From Brachyspira intermedia PWS/A (GTDB taxonomy: Bacteria; Spirochaetota; Brachyspiria; Brachyspirales; Brachyspiraceae), in assembly GCF_000223215.1 (NCBI RefSeq), contig NC_017243.1:3038001-3102000 (forward strand): DNA of 64,000 bases, given 5' to 3'. The notes beneath the pieces were generated by a model. It was not told where the DNA came from, did no database searches, and was given only the letters and a program-made list of their open reading frames with translations. Position 1 is the first letter of the stretch, and each line of letters opens with the position of its first letter. Both the position numbers and the translations under genes were made by a program. Positions 34,928-47,269 of this stretch are shown here, piece after piece.

Positions 34928-35731
34928 TTATCCTTCTATATGAGCATCTTCAAAATTAAAATCATAGTCGCTGTCTACTGCTATTACATGTCTAGAGAAA
35001 ATATCGCCGTCATCAAAATAAAATGTTATATTATTTTCGTATATAATAGTTATAGATGTTAATGTTATTAATTTTACAAACTCTTCTTTGCTTATATGAG
35101 GTTTGTCATCATCATCGTTCCAAGTGTTGGCATCTTCAATCAGGTTTTCTGATATATACTCTTTTAGTTTTTTATCAATATCTTTTTTACTAGCAAATAT
35201 TTTTCTGATTATATCAACACTTTTTTTATTAACTTCTTCATCAATGTTTTCAAATGATATTGAAATATTATTATTATCCCACTCTATATTTTTATTAAAC
35301 ATGTTTATAGACTTATCAAGTTCAAAATCTCCCAATTCTTCATCTTTATAATAAACAGGCTTAGAATATTTTTCTAATATAATATTTAAATCATTATCTT
35401 TATAGTTGGTATCAATAATATCTTCAAGTAAAAATCTCATATATAAACCAGATGAATCTTTTTCTTTTCTTACTTTTAATCTTACTATTGTTTTGTTTCT
35501 GAATATTTGAAAATAATGCTTTGTATCTTCAATTTCTTTTACTATAAGTAAATTTTCATTTTCTATAATTTCATTGGTAATAATATTTTTATATGCAATT
35601 GCAGATACCAATAAAGTATAATATTTTCCTTTTGATTTACCGGCGGATAAATTTTGCTTTTTTAAAACGAATGCTATGTCTAAAATTTCATCGTCAAAAT
35701 TTTTATTAAAATCTTCAATTTCTTTATCCAT
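34928..35731 (-). CDS. DUF2262 domain protein, copy 2
   Basis: The 267-aa paralogue of the gene at 33961-34734 has the clearer DUF2262 pattern: LGDFELDKSINMFNKNIEW, then ISFENIDEEVNKKSVDIIRK, SKEEFVKLITLTSITI, NITFYFDDGDIFSRHVIAVD and the closing DFNFEDAHIEG. No catalytic residue is evident. It starts 27 bp after the stop of the large HEAT-like protein gene (35759-38242) with AGGAT in the gap, so the two are probably one operon, linking DUF2262 to the DUF4132-family system. Function unknown. Confidence 0.85.
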   Translation of the reverse strand: MDKEIEDFNKNFDDEILDIAFVLKKQNLSAGKSKGKYYTLLVSAIAYKNIITNEIIENENLLIVKEIEDTKHYFQIFRNKTIVRLKVRKEKDSSGLYMRFLLEDIIDTNYKDNDLNIILEKYSKPVYYKDEELGDFELDKSINMFNKNIEWDNNNISISFENIDEEVNKKSVDIIRKIFASKKDIDKKLKEYISENLIEDANTWNDDDDKPHISKEEFVKLITLTSITIIYENNITFYFDDGDIFSRHVIAVDSDYDFNFEDAHIEG

Positions 35732-35758
35732 TTTTATATCCTATTATTAAGTAGTTTA

Positions 35759-38242
35759 TTATAGTATATCTAATACTTTACCGGCCTTTTTTAATACATT
35801 TTTAGCGGCCTTTTTAACCTTCTTATTTTTAACTTCTAAATATATTTTATTTATTAATGATAATGCAAAGCTGCTTCCATTCAAAGCCATAGCATATACT
35901 GCATAAGCTGCTAATTCTTCACTATCATTCATATCACTTGAAGCCCAATCTTCAATTTGTATCTTTAATTGTAAGAGTTTATCTTCAGTCTGGAAAATAC
36001 AATATGGAATAAGTATGTTTTTTAATTTTATATCATATGTTGTATAAGATATATTAGTAGTCTCCGACGGTAATTGTAATAGTTTATCTTCAGTTAAATT
36101 ATTATATTGAATAAATATATTTTTGATTTCTGTATTTGATTTATTTTTAATCCAATTTGTATATATATTATTAAGTGCATTTCTAAATGAATCAATATCA
36201 AAAAACTCTGCTATTTTGTTGCAGTCTTTTAGTATAGAAGGTTCTTTTAATGCAGCATATTCCATAAATACATACTTAACTATTTTTAATGGAGATACAG
36301 TTTTCTTGTCTTTTAAGAGAATATTAGAAAGTATATTTTCGTCTATATCTTTTATTAAAATTTCATGTTCTTTATTATACTGTTTATTTACATATTCTTC
36401 TATTTCATCAATATTTTTGAATTTGAAATCAGCATCAATTTTTTGTAAGTCCCAATATTTAATTATTTCTTGATAAATTTTTATTGATGATTTTTTTCCT
36501 TCAACTGCTAATTTTTCTACTTCGCTTCTTATAGAAATTCCGTAATTCTTTATTATTAATATGCAGTGATTTTGTATTCTTTGATCTCTTTCTGTATCAA
36601 GAACTTTGAAAACAAAATCAAATTTATTATCTATTAAACTCCTTAATTCATCACTAAAAATAGCATTAATAAATGATATAGTACATTTAGTATTTTCTGT
36701 TATAGAGTTTATGAATGCTTCTTCTTTTATAATATTTTTTGTTTCTTCTAAATTGTTTTTTATAAGAGTTATAATATCATCTTCCGACTTTATAAATAAA
36801 TATATATCTTTTAATTGTACCTCTTTCTCATTAACCAATTTTTCTTTAATTTCTAAAATATTTTTATTATAGAATATTTTCTGAATATAAATATAAATTT
36901 TGATGTATATTCTATAATACTTTAATAATATATCCGTAATTTTTGATGCTTCATCATTTATTTCATCAAATAACATTATAGCTGATAAATAAGCACTATA
37001 ACTGCCATTAGGCTTTTCTTTTATATATTTAATACTTTTGGAAATTATATCATCAAAACTTTTAATAGATTCTCTTTTCTTTAAGAACTCTAAAGATATT
37101 TCTTTTAACTTTTCTATAATAGAATTAGCATTTATATTATATTTATTATCATTTACTGCAAGCATAATTGCTGAAAGCACAACATAATCAAGATATAAAC
37201 ATTCTAATTTTGATTTTTCTATTATCTCATAAAGTTTATAGAATGTTGTTTTGTCTTCAATATATAGTTTTTTTAATTCCACTGTTAAAGATGAAGTACA
37301 ATGGGTATTTCCGCCGCAATATATTTTGTTTAAGAAAATATATTCTTTAGGGAAAGAGCATATTTCTAAATATTCATCTGCAACTTCTCTTGCTTCAAAA
37401 TAATGATATGTTGGATCTTCTGAATATTTTTTAAAGAATCTTTTACATAATTCTATATTAGTTATCATTACAGAATCTAAATTTACAATAAAATATATTA
37501 TGTTATTATCTTTATTTAAAATATTTATTAATCTTTTATAAACTTCTTCATCTTTATCAACTATAGTAAAAAGTAATGATATAGTTTCTTCATCATTTAT
37601 TTTTAGCAAGTCTATATAATTTAATAATTGTTTAATGAGGCTTTTATCATCATCTCTATTTATGATATATACCAAAATAGTTAATAATAAATGAGGCTCT
37701 TTTTCTAATAATACTTTACTATCATTTTTTACTTTTTCTAAATATTCATTAAACTCTTTACCTATATAATTTTCTAATATTAAAAACCTATTAAAATTCT
37801 TATTTTGTATTTTTATGTATTCATATCCTTTATTATTTTTTAACTGAGATTTAGAATATTTTTTATCATCTATATATATTTCTTCAATATCAATATTATA
37901 ACTTTCTATTAAAACTTTTTCTAAATCTTCCCCAGAGCATAATCTTACAATCATATAAGTAGTAATTATTATATAATTAGGATTAGGATTACCTTTGTAT
38001 ATATCTTTAATTATTACTTTGGCATACCTAGACAGTACTTCTTTATCTCCTTTTGAAGTATTTTCATCAAAATAAAATTTGAAAATTTCTTCTGCATAAT
38101 AAAGATAATTTTTACTTAAAGTAGGACAGCTATTTGATTTTCCGTAAAAATAATCAAGGAATGCATCCTTATTATTTTCATGAGAAAACATTTCTTCAAA
38201 CTTATTTCTTATTTTTTCTTCATTACTAATACTATTTTTCAT
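35759..38242 (-). CDS. Large HEAT-like protein, paralogue lacking the DUF4132 end
   Basis: About 827 aa. It is homologous along its length to residues ~1-780 of the protein at 38901-42227 (shared NEEKIRNKFE...LDYFYGKSNSCPTL, DDDKSLIKQLLNYIDLLKIN, KIVKYVFMEYAALKEPSILK) but ends at KNVLKKAGKVLDIL, just where the DUF4132 domain begins in the longer protein. The body is helical, HEAT/ARM-like. It has an extra ~30-residue insert near residue 735. The start at 38242 follows AGGTTGG; an in-frame start 30 nt upstream lacks a signal. It may be a regulatory or competing partner of the full-length paralogue (inference). Confidence 0.75.
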   Translation of the reverse strand: MKNSISNEEKIRNKFEEMFSHENNKDAFLDYFYGKSNSCPTLSKNYLYYAEEIFKFYFDENTSKGDKEVLSRYAKVIIKDIYKGNPNPNYIIITTYMIVRLCSGEDLEKVLIESYNIDIEEIYIDDKKYSKSQLKNNKGYEYIKIQNKNFNRFLILENYIGKEFNEYLEKVKNDSKVLLEKEPHLLLTILVYIINRDDDKSLIKQLLNYIDLLKINDEETISLLFTIVDKDEEVYKRLINILNKDNNIIYFIVNLDSVMITNIELCKRFFKKYSEDPTYHYFEAREVADEYLEICSFPKEYIFLNKIYCGGNTHCTSSLTVELKKLYIEDKTTFYKLYEIIEKSKLECLYLDYVVLSAIMLAVNDNKYNINANSIIEKLKEISLEFLKKRESIKSFDDIISKSIKYIKEKPNGSYSAYLSAIMLFDEINDEASKITDILLKYYRIYIKIYIYIQKIFYNKNILEIKEKLVNEKEVQLKDIYLFIKSEDDIITLIKNNLEETKNIIKEEAFINSITENTKCTISFINAIFSDELRSLIDNKFDFVFKVLDTERDQRIQNHCILIIKNYGISIRSEVEKLAVEGKKSSIKIYQEIIKYWDLQKIDADFKFKNIDEIEEYVNKQYNKEHEILIKDIDENILSNILLKDKKTVSPLKIVKYVFMEYAALKEPSILKDCNKIAEFFDIDSFRNALNNIYTNWIKNKSNTEIKNIFIQYNNLTEDKLLQLPSETTNISYTTYDIKLKNILIPYCIFQTEDKLLQLKIQIEDWASSDMNDSEELAAYAVYAMALNGSSFALSLINKIYLEVKNKKVKKAAKNVLKKAGKVLDIL

Positions 38243-38459
38243 AAAAACCAACCTATTAACAATATTTTTCATGTAGTATAATTATTTTTTTTATTCTGTC
38301 AAATTTTATTATTATGTTTGTTTACTGTAATATTAAATAATTGATATAAATTGTTTTTAAGATATGCATAATATCTTTATATATAATTTTTTATTGTATC
38401 ACAAGTTAAAGTGTTATTATATTAAAAATTTATTTAACGCACGCTGAGTAAATTTAGTA

Positions 38460-38778
38460 TATACCTAAACAACTATACTCTGTCAAAAAATAAAATTATA
38501 TTTTCTTTTTTATATCTGGGGCTTTGCTGCGAAGCACACAGTCGTGCCATACCCCACTTCTTTTGTTGCCACAGGCGAAGCCCGCCTACAGCGAGAAGCA
38601 AAAAGGCTACATTTGGGCTTTAATTTAATAAATTATATTACAGGCAAGATAATTTTAGTATTATTTAGTACTAATTCTATCCTTGCATTTTTTGGTTCTT
38701 TGACGCTGTCCGCCTTTGGCGTGCGGCGGGAAAAAGAACAACAAAAAAATTGGCAAACTTAAAAATTGTTAGTATATA
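38460..38778. mobile_element. Family B element, full copy
   Basis: Starts TATACCTAAACAACTATACT, ends ATTGTTAGTATATA. The hairpin arm GGTTCTTT is separated from AAAAAGAAC by a longer GC-rich loop (GACGCTGTCCGCC, GGCGTGCGGCGGG) than in the nested copy. A fragment of a family A arm (AACGCACGC) lies just before it near 38436. Confidence 0.8.
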
Positions 38779-38851
38779 ATAAAAATTTAAGTTTCTAACA
38801 CATACAATTTTTACATTTAGTTTATTTTCAGAACTAGCCCACGAAAATTAT

Positions 38852-38891
38852 AAAACCTGCATACATTTTTATAATAAATATATGCAGGTTA
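38852..38891 (-). terminator. Terminator of the DUF4132-family gene
   Basis: Perfect 10-bp stem AACCTGCATA (38854-38863) / TATGCAGGTT (38881-38890), 10 bp past the stop at 38901, followed on the minus strand by a short T-rich tract. Confidence 0.75.
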
Positions 38892-38900
38892 TAAAAGTCT

Positions 38901-41900
38901 TTACTTCATAAAATAAGATTTTACTGTTCCGTATATTGATGAAGTAAATCTTTTGTTAATGTCTAAAGGATTTATATATTCTTCTGCATTGCAGTTTCCG
39001 TTTTCATCTAGCCTGTGGAAAGCAATATTTTTAAATGTTACTTTTTCGTTAGCCTCTATTCCAAACCACATATATTCAAAATCTATACGGCATGCAATAT
39101 TTAATATAGAGTCTTTTAATTCATAATAAGTATAGCTTCCGCCGTCTTCAATATCTCTGCTTCTTTCAAATGACATTTTATTTGCCATTGACATTATTTC
39201 GCCTGCTGTTATTTCCTGATCTTCAAAGGAAATGATTTTGTTGTTTTTTATATGCTCTTCTTTTACTTCTTCAAATAATAAGTCAAGCTGATTTATAGGC
39301 TGTGATATTTCGTAGTCGCTTAATTGAGTTTTCCATTTTGATAATTGTTCTTCGTCTAATTCTATAGGGTGAACTAAAGTAATATTCTTTTTGTTTTTAA
39401 GACTGTCTTCAAATATATATTCTTCTTCATCAAAAGTGTTGAAAGAACCGTCTTCCATGTATCTAAAACTTTCTATCAAATTATTCTTTTCATCATAAAC
39501 GCCCCATATAAGTTTTAAAGCAAATATATTCATTATAGGGTTTTCTACAAAAAGCTCAGTAAAAGTTTTATAAGACCATTTTCTTCCGTTTAATAAAACT
39601 TTATTTAATCTTGTTATTTGATTAGAAGTTATCATTTTTATATTTTTCTTTATCAAAGTTAATTCTTTTTTAGATGCATCTGCAGTTTCTTTATCGTCTT
39701 TGCTGTTTGGTGCAGGAAGTGATTTTAAAACTTTGTCATTTGAATCTGTTACTTCGATAGTGAAATCATTTTTTATTTGAAGTTTAAATACTCTGTTTGC
39801 TTCTCCTCCATAATGAAGTTCTCTCATTCCTTTTTTATCAAAGTCCAAATCTGGAATTATTTTGTCTATTAGTTCATCTTCTGAAATCTCTAATGCTTTT
39901 GCAGTCTTTTTTAATGCATCTTTAGCAGCATTTTTTACTTGATTATTTTTAATTTTTACAGACATTGTATCAACTAAAACCAATGCAAATTTGCTTGCAT
40001 TTAATGCTATAGCATATACTGCATGAGCGGCTAATGCTCCTCTTGCATTCAATGCCCATTCTTCAATTTGTGTTTTTAATTTTAATAGTTTATCTTCAGG
40101 CTGGAAAATACAATATGGAATAAGTATATTTTTTAATTTTGTATCTGCTTTGTTGTTGAGCCAATTTGTATATATATTATCAAGTGCATTTCTAAATGAA
40201 TCAATATCAAAGAACTCTGCTATCTTGTTGCAGTCTTTTAATATAGAAGGTTCTTTTAATGCAACATATTCCATAAACACATACTGAACTATTTTTAAAG
40301 GTGCTTTAGTTTTCTTGTCTTTTAATAAAATATTAGAAAGTATATTTTCGTCTATATCTTTTATTAAACTTTCATGTCCTTCATTATAGTATTTATTTAA
40401 ATATTCGTTTATTTCGTCAACACTTGTAAATTGGAAATCATCATCAAACTTTTGTAAGTCCCAATATTTAATTATTTCTTTATAAACTGTTCTTGATGCT
40501 TCTTTTCCTTCATTCGCTAATTTTTCTACTTTGCTTCTTACAATGCTTTCATTATTACTGATTACTGATACACAATGCTTTTTTATTTCTTTTGATTTTG
40601 CTGTATCAAGAACTTTGAAAACAAAATCAAATTTATTATCAATTAAACCGCTTAATTCATCACTGAAAATACAATTAATAAATGATATAGTACCGCTAAT
40701 ATTTGCTGTTATAGAAGTGATAAACGATTTTTCTTCCATAATAGATTTTGTTTCTTCAACATTATTTTTTATAAGTGTGATAATATTATCTTTTGAATCT
40801 AATAATGATAAATAAATATCTTTTAATGGTACTTTTTTATCATTAACTAATTTTTCTTTAGCTTCCAAAATATTTCTATTATAGAATATTTTCTGAATAG
40901 AAACATAAATTGAAATTTTGCCGTATATTCCGTAATGCTTTAATAATTTAGTAGTAATTTCTGATGCTTCATCATTTATACCGTCAAAGGACATTATAGC
41001 TGATAAATAATGACTATGATTAGTGTAAGGTTCTTCTTTTACATATTTAAAGCTTTTAGAAGTTATTTCATCAAAACTTTGAATAGGCTGCATTATCTTT
41101 AATAGCTCAACGCACATTGTTTTGAGAGTTTCTACAATAGAATTAGTATCGATATTATATTTGTTATCACCGCTTGCAAGCATAATTGATGAAAGCATAG
41201 CATAATCAAGATATAAATTTTCCAATTTTGATTTTTCTATTATCTCATAAAGCTTATAAAAAGTTTCTTTGTCTTCATCATATAATTTTTTTGCTTCTAC
41301 TGTTAAATATGAAATAAAAAGAGTGTTATTATTAACTATTGTGTTTAACAAAATACATTCTTTAGGGAAATTGCATAGTTCTAAATATTCAGGTATAAGT
41401 TTTTGTGTGTAGTAATAATAGCCTTTATCCTCTGAATATCCTTTAAATAATCTTTTATATAGTTTTATAGTTCTTGTCATATCTTTGTATATATTCACAA
41501 GAAAATAAATCATATTATTATCTTTATTTAAAATATTCATTAATCTTTTATAAACTTCTTCATCTTTATCAACTATAGTAAAAAGTAATGATATAGTTTC
41601 TTCATAATTGATTTTTAGTAAGTCTATATAATTTAATAATTGTTTTATGAGGCTTTTATCATCATCTCTATTTATGAGGTATACTAAAATAGTTAATAAT
41701 AAACGAGGTTCTTTATTCAATAATGCTTTATTGTCATTTTTTACTTTTTCTAAGTATTGATTAAAGTCTTTATACACATAGGCTTCTAATTCTGAAAACT
41801 TATAAAAATTATTTACTTGTATTTGTATATATTTAGATGCTTCATTATTAAGCAAAGTTGCTTTAGAATATTTTTTATCATATATAGTTCTTTCATACGT

Positions 41901-42227
41901 ATTATTATAACTTTCTATTAATGCTTTTTCTAAATCTTCACCAGTGGATAATCTCAAAATTATATGAACATTTTGGTTTTTGTATATATCTTTTATTATA
42001 GCTTCAGCGTATCTTGACAGTGCTTTTTTATCTTCTTCTTTAGTATTTTCATCAAAATAAAACTTAAAAATATCTTCAGCTTCATAACCATAATAATTTC
42101 TTAAAGTAGGGCAGCTGTTTGATCTTCCGTAAAAATAATCAAGGAATGCATTCTTATTGTTTTCGTATTGGAATATTCTTTCAAACTTATTTCTTATTTG
42201 TTCTTCATTACTGATATTATTCTCCAT
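38901..42227 (-). CDS. HEAT-like protein with C-terminal DUF4132 domain
   Basis: The 1108-aa protein has an N-terminal ~790-residue helical region and a C-terminal DUF4132 domain (~830-1020): LNGRKWSYKTFTELFVENPI, then ALKLIWGVYDEKNNLIESFR, ITLVHPIELDEEQLSKWKTQ and YEISQPINQLDLLF. DUF4132 occurs in MolR/WGR-type proteins and in gene sets with MoxR ATPases and von Willebrand proteins; its biochemistry is not settled. No MoxR or vWA gene is present here. GAGGTGA precedes the ATG, a strong signal. The truncated paralogue and two DUF2262 genes lie downstream, and a membrane coiled-coil/TPR protein upstream. Confidence 0.85.
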   Translation of the reverse strand: MENNISNEEQIRNKFERIFQYENNKNAFLDYFYGRSNSCPTLRNYYGYEAEDIFKFYFDENTKEEDKKALSRYAEAIIKDIYKNQNVHIILRLSTGEDLEKALIESYNNTYERTIYDKKYSKATLLNNEASKYIQIQVNNFYKFSELEAYVYKDFNQYLEKVKNDNKALLNKEPRLLLTILVYLINRDDDKSLIKQLLNYIDLLKINYEETISLLFTIVDKDEEVYKRLMNILNKDNNMIYFLVNIYKDMTRTIKLYKRLFKGYSEDKGYYYYTQKLIPEYLELCNFPKECILLNTIVNNNTLFISYLTVEAKKLYDEDKETFYKLYEIIEKSKLENLYLDYAMLSSIMLASGDNKYNIDTNSIVETLKTMCVELLKIMQPIQSFDEITSKSFKYVKEEPYTNHSHYLSAIMSFDGINDEASEITTKLLKHYGIYGKISIYVSIQKIFYNRNILEAKEKLVNDKKVPLKDIYLSLLDSKDNIITLIKNNVEETKSIMEEKSFITSITANISGTISFINCIFSDELSGLIDNKFDFVFKVLDTAKSKEIKKHCVSVISNNESIVRSKVEKLANEGKEASRTVYKEIIKYWDLQKFDDDFQFTSVDEINEYLNKYYNEGHESLIKDIDENILSNILLKDKKTKAPLKIVQYVFMEYVALKEPSILKDCNKIAEFFDIDSFRNALDNIYTNWLNNKADTKLKNILIPYCIFQPEDKLLKLKTQIEEWALNARGALAAHAVYAIALNASKFALVLVDTMSVKIKNNQVKNAAKDALKKTAKALEISEDELIDKIIPDLDFDKKGMRELHYGGEANRVFKLQIKNDFTIEVTDSNDKVLKSLPAPNSKDDKETADASKKELTLIKKNIKMITSNQITRLNKVLLNGRKWSYKTFTELFVENPIMNIFALKLIWGVYDEKNNLIESFRYMEDGSFNTFDEEEYIFEDSLKNKKNITLVHPIELDEEQLSKWKTQLSDYEISQPINQLDLLFEEVKEEHIKNNKIISFEDQEITAGEIMSMANKMSFERSRDIEDGGSYTYYELKDSILNIACRIDFEYMWFGIEANEKVTFKNIAFHRLDENGNCNAEEYINPLDINKRFTSSIYGTVKSYFMK

Positions 42228-42283
42228 ATATCACCTCGTCAATAGTATTTTTATATAGTATAATTAATTTTCTTTATTCTGTC

Positions 42284-42409
42284 AACTGCGAGCTGTTATC
42301 GTAGGTATGCTTCGCAGCAAAGCCCTGCAAATATTTTAAATTAAAAAAATTATTTTGGCAAAATATAATTGTTTAGGTATATACTGAAAATTTTTAAATT
42401 TTCAGTATA
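42284..42409. mobile_element. Truncated family B copy ending in a perfect palindrome
   Basis: Carries the B segments GCTTCGCAGCAAAGCCCTGC and AATTGTTTAGGTATA in reverse. It ends with a 30-bp perfect palindrome, TATACTGAAAATTT-TT-AAATTTTCAGTATA (42380-42409), which is two B ends joined tail to tail. The palindrome also lies 17 bp past the stop of the coiled-coil/TPR gene and may serve as its terminator. Confidence 0.7.
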
Positions 42410-42425
42410 TTTTAGATACTAAAAA

Positions 42426-44093
42426 TTATTTATCCATAAAATGCTTATATCCTAAATCTTTTGACTTTTGAAGATACTCTTTACTTTTCTTTTCGCATTC
42501 TTCTTTTGAATATCCGCTTATATTTTCATCAAGTTTAGCATATTCATCGTATACAAGATGTAAATAGTAGTAGGTTTCTCCTATGTTTTCTTTAGTTCTA
42601 GTATTTCCTATAGATTTATTAAAATACATTTCAGAATTATTTAAATCAACAGTTTTTTTATCTTCTTTATATTTGAAATACAATAATATACCATAATTAT
42701 TTATTAATTCTAAATCATTAGTATATAGTTTTAAACCTTCATTTAAATATTTTTCTGCTTGTGTCAAACTTTCTTTGTTTTCTTTATTTATTTCATAATG
42801 ATTTAAATATAAGAATGACATATTTATATATGTACCATAATCATTGTTATCAATTCTTAAAATATGATTATAATCTTCTAATGCTTTATCAAAATATTCT
42901 TCATCTTTAGTTTCTTTATATTTATCTGAATATAAAACACCTCTATTGTTCAAAGAATCTGTATCATTTGAATTATATTCATTTATTATTTCTGTATAAA
43001 GTTTTATAGCTTTTTCTTTATTATTTTTATCATTTTCTCTCAAAGCTCTATTAAATAATTCACTTACTTTAGCTCTGTCAGCATTTATTTTTGACTGTTT
43101 GGTTTGTTTTTCTATTTTCTTTAATGTTGATTCTATTTCTTTGGCTTTTTTATTTAATTCTTCTAGAGTTTGTTCAGATTCTTCTTTTTGTACTTCTCTT
43201 TCTTCTTTCATTTCTTTTAACATTTTTTCTGCTTCTTCTTTTATTCTCTCTATTTCAGATTTTAAATCTTTAGCTTCTTCTTTTTGAGTATTTCCTTCTA
43301 TTTTTATTTTCTCTATAATATTTTTACCTTCTTCGCTTTGAGCCTTTCTTTCTTCTCTCATTTCTTTTAATAGTTTTTTTGATTCATCTCTTATTTCATA
43401 TATTTCAGATTTTAAATCTTCAGATTCTTTTTTATTACTGTCTATTTCTTTTTTTATACTATTTACTTCATTTAGAGTATTATCTTTTGTCTTTATTGCA
43501 TCATCTTTTATTGTTTCCATTTCACTAAGCAGACTATTTTTTATATTGTCAAAATCCGATTTTAGATTTTCAATATACTCCTTATTTTCTTTTACTAATT
43601 CTCCAATATTATTAAAACTATTTTCCGCTTTTGATTCTAAGTCTTTTATAATAAGTTCCGACTGCTTTTGATTGCTTTCCATTATTTTATTATTGGCGTA
43701 TATGCCTAAAATTGTGAATATTATCATTATTAATGATAAAAATGCGAGCCAGAAAGTTACTGTATTTATTGAAAAGTCTTTACTGTCTTTTAGAGTTTCT
43801 CTAAGTAAATCTATATTAGGTTTGAATGCTTCTTCTAATGTATTTTTTATAAACTCTTTATTTTCAAAACTTTCATTTGTAACCATTTCTTTCAAGAACT
43901 CATAATAATTGCTTAATTGTATTTGTGAATTTGTTTCAAACTTTCCAATACTATAATCCATTGATTTTTTTATTGAAGAAGAAAATAATAAATATATTAT
44001 AATCAATGCTATTAAAAATATTGAACATACAACAATATATAATATGAATGTGGTATTATTTCTATTATTTAAGTTATTTGTATTATCAGACAT
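42426..44093 (-). CDS. Membrane-anchored coiled-coil/TPR protein
   Basis: The 555-aa protein has two membrane segments (TFILYIVVCSIFLIALIIIY at ~14-35 and VTFWLAFLSLIMIIFTILGI at ~106-128) with a ~65-residue loop between. A ~200-residue Lys/Glu coiled coil follows (for example KEEAKDLKSEIERIKEEAEK), then about five TPR-like units to the C-terminus (KAIKLYTEIINEYNSNDTDS, LNNRGVLYSDKYKETKDEEY). It probably presents a cytoplasmic scaffold. It lies upstream of the DUF4132-family gene on the same strand, but a family B fragment separates them. Function unknown. Confidence 0.78.
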   Translation of the reverse strand: MSDNTNNLNNRNNTTFILYIVVCSIFLIALIIIYLLFSSSIKKSMDYSIGKFETNSQIQLSNYYEFLKEMVTNESFENKEFIKNTLEEAFKPNIDLLRETLKDSKDFSINTVTFWLAFLSLIMIIFTILGIYANNKIMESNQKQSELIIKDLESKAENSFNNIGELVKENKEYIENLKSDFDNIKNSLLSEMETIKDDAIKTKDNTLNEVNSIKKEIDSNKKESEDLKSEIYEIRDESKKLLKEMREERKAQSEEGKNIIEKIKIEGNTQKEEAKDLKSEIERIKEEAEKMLKEMKEEREVQKEESEQTLEELNKKAKEIESTLKKIEKQTKQSKINADRAKVSELFNRALRENDKNNKEKAIKLYTEIINEYNSNDTDSLNNRGVLYSDKYKETKDEEYFDKALEDYNHILRIDNNDYGTYINMSFLYLNHYEINKENKESLTQAEKYLNEGLKLYTNDLELINNYGILLYFKYKEDKKTVDLNNSEMYFNKSIGNTRTKENIGETYYYLHLVYDEYAKLDENISGYSKEECEKKSKEYLQKSKDLGYKHFMDK

Positions 44094-44116
44094 ATTTTAT
44101 CCTATTATATTTTGAA

Positions 44117-44398
44117 TATACTGAAAATTTTTAAGTTTGTCAATGTTTTTGTTGTTCTTTTTCCCGCCGCACGCCACAGGCGGACTTCGTCAAGAACCAA
44201 AAAGTGCAAATGTTAAATTATTACTAAATCATACTAAATTTGTCTTACAGGTAAGATAATTTACTACATTTAAGTTCAAATGTAGCCTTTTTGCTTCTCG
44301 CCGTAAGTGTACTTCGTATGTGGCAACAAAAGAAGTGGGGGCTAGTCCCCACAAATAATAAAATAATTTTTGGCAAAATATCATTGTTTAGGTATATA
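44117..44398. mobile_element. Family B element, inverted copy
   Basis: Reverse orientation relative to the copies at 33535 and 38460. It begins TATACTGAAAATTTTTAAG, has GTTCTTTTTCCCGCCGC, then GTAGCCTTTTTGCTTCTC and CAAAAGAAGTGGGGGCTAG, and ends ATTGTTTAGGTATATA. It is the first part of a ~1-kb gene-free gap that also holds a family A copy. Confidence 0.8.
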
Positions 44399-44471
44399 TT
44401 ATATAACTAAATGAAAAAATATAAACAATATTTAGTTCATGATTTAGTTTGATAATGTTTATTCTATACTA

Positions 44472-44894
44472 ACCGCACGGAGAACAAAGCTATAAATATA
44501 ATTTGATTGTCATTTATAATTTTTCTATATTTAAAATTTGGTTTAGCGTGCGTTAGATAAATTCTAAATTTAATTAATGCTTGGGCGGGTGCTGAAATTT
44601 ATAAGTAAGCTATAAAGATAGTTAATATTAAAATTCAAAAATTAGTTATAAAGTATAAAGGGCGGGGAATGTAATAAAGTTTTAAAATTTAATTACACTG
44701 CCCCACCCTCTAGGCTTTTTATTTTTTCTGCTATTTAAATGTCATTTTTCTTTTTGATTTGTTCAGTTATTATAGCTACCCACCCAAGATTTTTTAAATT
44801 TATAGTATACTCACCGCACGAAAAACAATTATAAAAAATACAGTTTAATAAAGTAATACAATTTAATTATATTTACAATCTCTTTACCGTGCGT
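44472..44894. repeat. Family A nested palindrome, full copy
   Basis: ACCGCACGG (44472) to GCGTGCGTT, GCTTGGGCGGGTGC, AAAGGGCGGGGAATGTAAT, axis, GCCCCACCCTCTAGGC, GCTACCCACCCAAG, ACCGCACG to ACCGTGCGT (44886-44894). It lies upstream of ligA; another full copy lies downstream. Confidence 0.88.
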
Positions 44895-45027
44895 CAAAGT
44901 AAATAAAGTATAAATATAATTATTTTATTAGTATTTTCGAAAATTTGACGAAGTTTGATTTAGCATAGGTAAAAAAAGTTGATATAAAAAAATATTTTAT
45001 TAAAATAATTGAAATATATTTAGATAA

Positions 45028-47082
<2,055 letters not shown>

Positions 47083-47120
47083 TAACAATTTTTAAATACT
47101 AGAAATTAAATATAAAAATT

Positions 47121-47154
47121 AAGACTGCAAATAAAAGTGTTTGCAGTCTTTTTT
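47121..47154 (+). terminator. Terminator of ligA
   Basis: Perfect 11-bp stem AAGACTGCAAA / TTTGCAGTCTT with an 8-nt loop, followed by TTTT. Confidence 0.93.
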
Positions 47155-47269
47155 ATTATATCCTAATTTATCACACTTTAATAGTTAAAACTGTATATGC
47201 AAAATTATATTTTTATTTTAATATAAGAAGTATGTCTGATAAAGTTTTTATTATATTTCAAATCTATTT

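Noticed and set aside
44935-45000. Regulatory RNA or riboswitch upstream of ligA (hairpin-like AAAAAGTTGATATAAAAA region)
   Set aside because: It matches the end fragment of family B seen at 34860-34900, so it is better explained as a repeat remnant.
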